From Isoetes taiwanensis (lineage: Eukaryota; Streptophyta; Lycopodiopsida; Isoetales; Isoetaceae): a DNA stretch of 64,000 nt. Positions within the stretch are counted from its first letter, which is position 1. The number at the start of each line of letters is the position of its first letter. The stretch is taken from NCBI GenBank assembly GCA_021234155.1, contig JAJEKV010000027.1:5268623-5332622 (forward strand), read 5' to 3'. A program made the position numbers and the translations under genes. The notes below the pieces were generated by a model. It saw nothing but the letters and a program-made list of their open reading frames with translations, did not search any database and was not told the DNA's origin. Below are positions 58,232 through 64,000 of this stretch, in pieces.

Positions 58232-61200
58232 TCATGAGTCATTGAAGTTTTCAGAGTGGTTAGAGTCGTCAGGAATGGTGCCCAACAACTGCCTTTGTAC
58301 CTCTTCTGGAGCATTGAGGATATAGTAGGCCGAGACAAGATAGTTGTTGAGATAGTAATCCAGCACTGCAACTGTCTCTTTTTCCAACCATGCATCAGTG
58401 ATGTCTAGCTGTGAGATTGTTTCTTCTACTGCATGAGAAGACAAGTAATCCAATGCTGGACACACAAACTTCTGCAAAAAGTTGTCCTCTTCCTGTCCCT
58501 TGAAAGGCATAACAGGAACGGTTGTGTGTGCAGGGTTTAGAAACCCTTTGTGTAGGCTGTCATCTACCAAGAAAATCATACTATGATATTCAGGAAAATC
58601 CTCAAGTACAACCTTCAACTCCTTGAAAAAAAGTTGCTTTGCTGTGCTGGTTGGATGCTCGCATGCATAGCACTGCTCTTGACCATATACCTTCAAGAAT
58701 TTGGTCCGCAAATCTGGGAACAATGCATCCACTATATCCCGTGTATTCCGAAGTAGAGAAGCACTCCAGATCACAATATCAAACCTCTGCAGTGCCCACT
58801 AGGATACCCTGGTCTGCAAATGAGGTACTTACTTGCAGTTTCTTTTACAACATGGTTCGTTTGAGGTGGAGGCAAGAATTTTTGGCCCATTCTCCTCTGT
58901 TGTGTCTGTGCCAGTACACCATTTATGTCAAGCACCATCAATTTCCATCTGGGTGCCCATCCCTCAACGTTTGCAACCACTGTCGATGTCTGCTGCATTA
59001 TGCTTGACTGTGCTGCGACATGTGCTGTCTGCTGGGAAGTGCTATCAAGATGTGCTGGACGTTGCTGTGATCTGCTGGACTCTGCTTTAGCTTTGCTACC
59101 AGATGATGGAGAGTGCTGATAGCCATAGTTAGATACATCTGTATTAGTATCTCCCTGCCCCCAATGTATGGGTGTTTCCTGGCTATCAGTAACCCTTGCA
59201 GTGGCCCTCCGTGCTTTATCCTCTGTTTCCTCATTCACGATCTGCCTTGTTCTCCTGCATGCAAGGATGTGCTCCAATTACCAACTGAAATTTGTAGAGA
59301 ATACACATTCTGAAATATAACAGGATTGCACCTTTTATATGTAATAGGTTGTTTTGGCACTTTGGTTTCTTCATTATCTGTGTGGGTTCTCTCACTATCT
59401 TCATCTTCAGATTCACTAAGTACCACTTGTGGATGCCTTCTCCTTCTGTAGGCAAATGCATATTGATCCCTAGGTTGAAACTCCAAACAAATTTTACAAG
59501 GACACAATGGGGAAAAATAAATATATTATGGTATTGAACAAAAACCTTTTAACTGCTCGTTTTGGCAAGTCTTGTGCAATCGAAATTGGGCCTGAAACAA
59601 GTATGGGAAAATTACATTAGATTGGGGGTTTTTTCCCTAGTGCGACGTCTATAGGCACGTCCTCATCAACAGAATCATCTGACTCACCCTCACTCTTGGG
59701 TTCTGTAATATTTTTGGTCCTTAACCTTGTGAACCTAATGATTCGGATCACAACCTTGTTGACCTGCTTCTCCACATCTTCAACATCCTTGTCTGCCCCT
59801 GCATCAACAGTGTTAGAGGAGGCCTTTGTAGAGGCTGCTGCAGAATTTGGAATTATAGTGTAATTGTCAACATCGTCAGAACTACTGGAATCTGCTTTGG
59901 ACCGTGTTGGTGTCTTTAGCACTTGTGCTTTTCAGTCTTTGCATTGTCTTCTTGGCTGCTTGCACCTTCTTTATTACCTTGTTCTGGCGCTTCTAATGTT
60001 CCCAATTCGAAAAACAAAGCGTGTACCTTTTAAAATTTGTTCTTGCTTGTGGAGTTAGAGTCCTTGTAGACTTGTGTCCGGGGGTCCTTTTACTAAGAGG
60101 TGTTTTAACATGCTTCCTTTTCTGTTCTTTGTGCGGAGTTGTAGCTACCACCTCATCCATGTCAATTGTCTCAACTATGTGTTTGTGTCTTGCCCGGCGT
60201 GTAAGGGTTCTGCTTGGTATGTCTTCCCCAATTCCTCCACTAAGCTGCTTTGGAAGCGTTTTACGCAGCATTCGAGGCGGTGTGTCTTCTCCATAAGCAA
60301 ACTCGAGGCGGTGACATGATATCACGTGGCCACATTTCAACTTGGTGAGGGTGTAATCATCACGAAATCAAGAGCCGCATGTGGAGCATCTCTCCTCATC
60401 TCAATTGGCAACTTTGAATGGCATAGGATAGATGCTCACAAGGCGGCCAGACTCTCTTTGTAAGTTCCTAAGCTTTGTTGACGTTACGTAAATCTTTGTT
60501 GGGCTTTTGCAAGCTGCACTTCATTGTTTGCAACCTCAGCAACTACAGTGGCCACATGTTGAACTATCCCGTCATCTACTGGGCCACCCCCATTTCAACA
60601 AGGGCTTTGAGCATGTACTCTGCCATGTCTTTCTCTCTCTCTAAGCTCAATAGCTTCGCCCGGCGAGTGCATCGGGACTGTCGGGGGCTTGAAGGCGTGA
60701 GATGTTGTCTTTTATTGTGCGCAATTTCTCTTGTGAAGCCAGAAGAAAGTTCCCTTAGCACAGGGGTGGGACAACTAGCCCTTCTTGGAGACTAAATCAA
60801 CTTCTTTGCGTGTTTAGGGTTTCTGCAAAGCTTTGCACATGACTTCTAGGCGTGATATGTTCTCCCCATAAGGCTGTGTAAGCTGTTGGGCACATTACAA
60901 CGCTCTAATGGGCGGCCTCCCTTCTAATTTAATACCGGTTGCCTCCACGAAACTTGCCTTTACGCTATGCTTTTCAGGTGCTATAGTTCTTTGAGATTTC
61001 TTTGGTCTGCTCTCTACTTGTTTGAACAACTCTTTGGTGGGTTCACTTTTAACCTTCTTTGCTTTGTAGGCTCTACTCTTTCTTTTAAAGCTTCTTTGCC
61101 CAATTAACCTTGAACTTCTCTGGATCTGCTTTGCTCTCTGGCGGTTATTGAATGCAAATAGGTATGACCTTTGTCTTTCTAACTTCTCTGTTCTTCAATC

Positions 61201-61593
61201 GGTCAGGGTATATTTTGCTCGAAGTTCAATTAAAAGCTTCTTAGTTACTCACGGCCTTACCTTATCAATAGAAGTTTTGCGGGGAATGACCCGTTGATAT
61301 CCCAAACTTCATTGTACTCTGCTGCGGATATGACATCATTCGAAATTGAGAGGGATGAAGCGCCCTCGTTTGGCGGAACCCCGCATCGCGCATGGAAGTC
61401 TTCTTCGGTTCGGCAATCAGCCGGTCCGGTCTTAAGGGAACATTTCTTCTGGCCTGGAAGAATGCAAGAAAATTGAATTAACAGGGGACCCTAAACCCAT
61501 AGAAATTTTGTTTGGTTGCTTTTTGCTTACCCGGCGCATGGCCTCCGTTGGAATTACTGCTTGAGCGGGCGGATCAATCACCTTCTTTACCAT
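58232..61593 (-). CDS. coiled-coil/zinc-finger/FCP1-like HAD phosphatase gene of element 3
   Basis: The start ATG 61593 is in context ACCATGG. Exon 1 encodes MVKKVIDPPAQAVIPTEAMR and ends at GTAAGC. Exon 2 (about 61452-61263) opens KKCSLKTGPADCRTEEDFHA. Further blocks are a basic Lys/Arg-rich region, a coiled coil (LSLEREKDMAEYMLKALVEM, then HVATVVAEVANNEVQLAKAQ) and a Cys/His finger (RCSTCG ... KCGHVISC, about 60400-60320). A basic TTPHKEQKRK-type linker and an acidic/Ser-rich segment (59.9-59.6 kb) follow, then the HAD domain: WKLMVLDINGVLAQT (58.93 kb), FDIVIWSASLLRNT (58.77 kb), KQLFFKELK, FLVDDSLHKGFLNP (58.57 kb). These are motifs I, II, III and IV of FCP1/SCP phosphatases, which dephosphorylate RNA polymerase II tails and similar substrates. 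The motif I Asp is kept. A stop at 58799-58801 and a shift between motifs I and II indicate decay or a missed intron. Confidence 0.65.
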
Positions 61594-61904
61594 GGTTGAT
61601 CTGTTTGTTTAATGTGGAAATCTAAGAGCACAAATTCGCGGGTTGCTTGGCGGAGTAGAAAGTTGGGGAAGAGATTTGGAAAACACAAATTCGAAAGTTA
61701 GTTTGTCTCTTGGTTCAGTTACGTGGGTCACATTCATTCTGCGGGCGGCAAGCGGTAATGATTGTATAAGCAGTGCAGGCTGGAGGCGAAGAGGCAGGCG
61801 GCAGAAAATAGGTGGTACTATATAGGTGAAGGGTGGGAAAAAATGTATAAAGGGTGGAAAAAAATGTATTTTGGATGCTGGTGCTGGTGCTGGGCTCGCG
61901 TTTA

Positions 61905-61932
61905 TTTGCTACCCACCAGCATACTTTTGCCC
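61905..61932 (-). repeat. right terminal inverted repeat of element 3
   Basis: Complement of 55091-55118 with two mismatches. Just inside lies a short duplicated GGGTGGAAAAAAATGTAT (about 61836-61870). Confidence 0.8.
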
Positions 61933-63481
61933 ATTGGTTTCTTTTGTTAATTTGGCTTAACTTCATCAAATTCACTCTGGCCTTAGTGCTCTTCGCCGGG
62001 AATCTATTTCCCATTGATTTTCACATCCTTGTATTCTTTGTCTTCCAAGGAACTCTCTCTCCAAATCTAGATATTTTCACTTACTAGGGTCCCCCCTCCC
62101 TTGCTTGAAAGATGAAACAATTCTAATTGATCAAAAAGTATATATTATAAAATTTCCCTACTTTATTTAGCTATACAAGAAATTTCTCTTCTCCAACCCG
62201 TTGCAAAAGAAATTTTGTGCTAAGTCGAATAGATCTCAATTCTGGACATCCTTGAAATGCGAAAGAACTTGCGGGAGTTGAACCTTGGGATTCATCTGCA
62301 AATCTTTAGCCAAAAAGATCTGATACTAAGTTTGCAAATAGAAAATTCTTTGATAACTAGTTAAGGTGCCCATTGTTGATGGGTTGGGTTTGCTAGATTT
62401 ATGGGGTTAGCTATCTGGACTGCTTGCTAGCGGGCTTCCTCGGCCCAAATGGATCGGATCTCAGGAAGAGGTAGCGGTAATTCCTACTTGCTCCTAGAGT
62501 TCCTTAGGGCCGTGCTCAAAACAAAACTTGCCAAGACGACTGTCAGAAAGCTCCTTACACCTATGAGAACATCTTATCTGCCCTAAAGTATGAGGCATTG
62601 CTTGTACTAACTTCATGCATCTAAATGCATTTTTATTCTTGCGCCTGTTGCCTGGGTAAGTCATATTCCTTTGAATTTAAAGAGCCAATAAGGGCATTGT
62701 AATTTTGTACTATTTCTATTTGACATTGTTTAATATGTTTAGTTTGATTTTTCTATCTATACATGGTTCTTACTCTAAGCTTCAAGTTGGTTAGGCCTAC
62801 TCGCATGAAGTTGCGCAACATTTTCTAGCAATACACAACCTTTTTCCTTCCATTGCCATGAGGGCATGTTGAATTCAAACAAATCATATCATACGCATGG
62901 CAAAACTTTACCTAAAAGAGCACCTTAAGCCCGTCTTATTTCTAGTAGGTAAAGAGCACCTTTAAGTCCGTCTTATTTCTAGTCGAAATTCACAAATTCT
63001 ACGCACAAACATTTACAACCATTGTAGATTAGATCAAGTTCATCTAAATCACAATCATAGTCAAAATTCACAAGTTCGGCTCATCTTAGTTGTTTTTTCA
63101 AACACTTGTTTAACCCCGTTAAAATTATTCTATTGTCATTACAAAAATCTCCTATCCATACGTTGTGTGAAGGGCGCTTTCTTATATCAGTAATAACACT
63201 TTTGTGGCCAATCAAATGACATTGTTATGGCCAGGCATTTTGATATTTTTCCAGAAAAAAAGGGAAATGTTTTAAAATACTACAATGACGATGGGCTATA
63301 AAGGGCAAATAAGAAATACATTTCCCTTGCTAATCCTAAACACGAGGAAGAATTATACAAAAACCATCTCAGAACAATAAAAACTACAATTTAAATCTAA
63401 ATAAGAGCTTCAAGACCAACGCTACTGTTTGATCGGGGGACAAAACGTACATGAATGATCACAAAGGATTGGAAGGTGGAA
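61933..63481. other. AT-rich noncoding DNA
   Basis: No gene recognised. A short duplication ('agagcacctt.aag.ccgtcttatttctagt') occurs near 62918 and 62950. Confidence 0.5.
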
Positions 63482-63883
63482 TTAAATCTGGAAGAGCTGA
63501 CACTCTTCCAATTTTGTGCCAAAGAGAGCTCCAGAGCAGAGCTGCACAAGCGCAGCCAAAGTGCTAGTGGGATGAACAACTGGATAATGAGCACTGCTCT
63601 CATATTGAGGGGTCAAGCTGGTACTTATGGCACCAGCATGAGCAGGATCAAGGCCTTGCATCTGCTGAAAAGTGGAGCTATTTAGCAGCAGATCATTAGA
63701 AGACTAAATAGTTGCACTATTGTCAAAATCTGGTCCCATGTTTTCATGCCAAGTAGTCACTTCCCTTTTTGTTCCTGCAATGAACACATTGCTTTCAGAC
63801 CGGACCTTGCCATTGGCCCTTGCTCCAATTGCATAATCCCCCAATTGGTATATAAATTGTTGATCACATGACAGTATCCCCAT
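63482..63883 (-). pseudogene. unknown terminal exon with one in-frame stop
   Basis: After the acceptor TTGCAG at 63884 the minus frame reads MGILSCDQQFIYQLGDYAIG, then EVTTWHENMGPDFDNSATI. A single TAG (63704-63706) follows, then the same frame continues SSNDLLLNSSTFQQMQGLDP to LEECQLFQI and TAA at 63482. The Ser/Thr/Gln-rich tail looks like the low-complexity end of a transcription factor, but no domain is visible. Upstream exons lie outside or were not recognised. Confidence 0.45.
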
Positions 63884-64000
63884 CTGCAAGATCAAACTTT
63901 ATCAAATGCAAAAGGGCGTAGAAGACTATGCTACACAAATGCAAATTGCAAGCAAATAATGCTAGATCTAAAAACCAAAATGGCTAGAAGATACCACACA

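Larger units (their letters stand above)
55091..61932. mobile_element. 6.8-kb TIR DNA element (element 3) with transposase and HAD phosphatase genes
   Basis: The left end GGGTAAAAGTATGCTGGTGG (55091-55118) and the complement of the right end GGGCAAAAGTATGCTGGTGG (61905-61932) match at 26 of 28 positions. Flanking 4-mers are TTTG and ATTG, a possible imperfect 4-bp target duplication. It contains a plus-strand transposase-like gene (55.7-58.0 kb) and a minus-strand gene (61.6-58.2 kb) that converge with about 190 bp between their 3' ends. TIR and transposase differ from element 1, yet both passengers hold an FCP1-like HAD domain. Confidence 0.75.

Overview
The window looks like repeat-rich, gene-poor nuclear DNA of a land plant. 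A three-exon R2R3-MYB gene, GT-AG introns, Ty1/copia, LINE, CACTA and hAT-like elements and plant-type gene fragments support this. A seed-free plant or other large-genome lineage fits, but that is inference. No rRNA, tRNA, CRISPR array or organellar gene was recognised.

Layout. 0-14.6 kb: a possible DUF4228/PADRE gene fragment, then a MYB cluster. One intact MYB gene (+, 10.56-11.41 kb) sits between two decayed MYB copies on the minus strand (9.1-9.4 and 14.0-14.6 kb). The decayed copies lie in two diverged copies of one segment (3.7-9.4 and 12.2-14.6 kb). The first copy has been expanded by an hAT-like element with an exact 8-bp target duplication (4888-6470) and other sequence. 14.6-32 kb: a minus-strand Ty1/copia wreck containing two precisely datable insertions. 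One is an 11.45-kb DNA element with a 25-bp perfect terminal inverted repeat (TIR) and TTTT duplication (16940-28392). The other is a 1.98-kb CACTA element with TAC duplication in the long terminal repeat (29825-31808). 32-48 kb: an unusual accessory block with a minus-strand gene resembling a ParB-like domain joined to a methyltransferase-like motif (42.4-46.4 kb), small unknown genes, and more than 20 copies of a near-palindrome (CAAATTGGGCG-CC-inverse). A full-length degenerate LINE with 14-bp target duplications (34451-42215) splits it. 48-54 kb: microsatellite, fragments resembling translation-factor genes eRF3 and eIF3f, a second DUF7869-like transposase, and a small TIR element. 55-62 kb: a 6.8-kb TIR element (55091-61932) with a transposase-like gene and a convergent gene ending in an FCP1/SCP-like HAD phosphatase domain. 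62-64 kb: AT-rich DNA and one unknown terminal exon.

How it fits together. The most striking pattern is large DNA elements made of two units: a transposase-like gene on one strand and a non-transposase passenger gene on the other. In two elements with different transposases and different TIRs, the passenger contains an FCP1-like HAD phosphatase domain. Two blocks also carry their own dispersed short-palindrome family in noncoding DNA. One of these surrounds the ParB/methyltransferase-like gene, which suggests, without proving, dedicated protein-binding sites. Most of these genes carry stops or frameshifts here, so this window shows relics, and intact relatives should be sought elsewhere in the genome.
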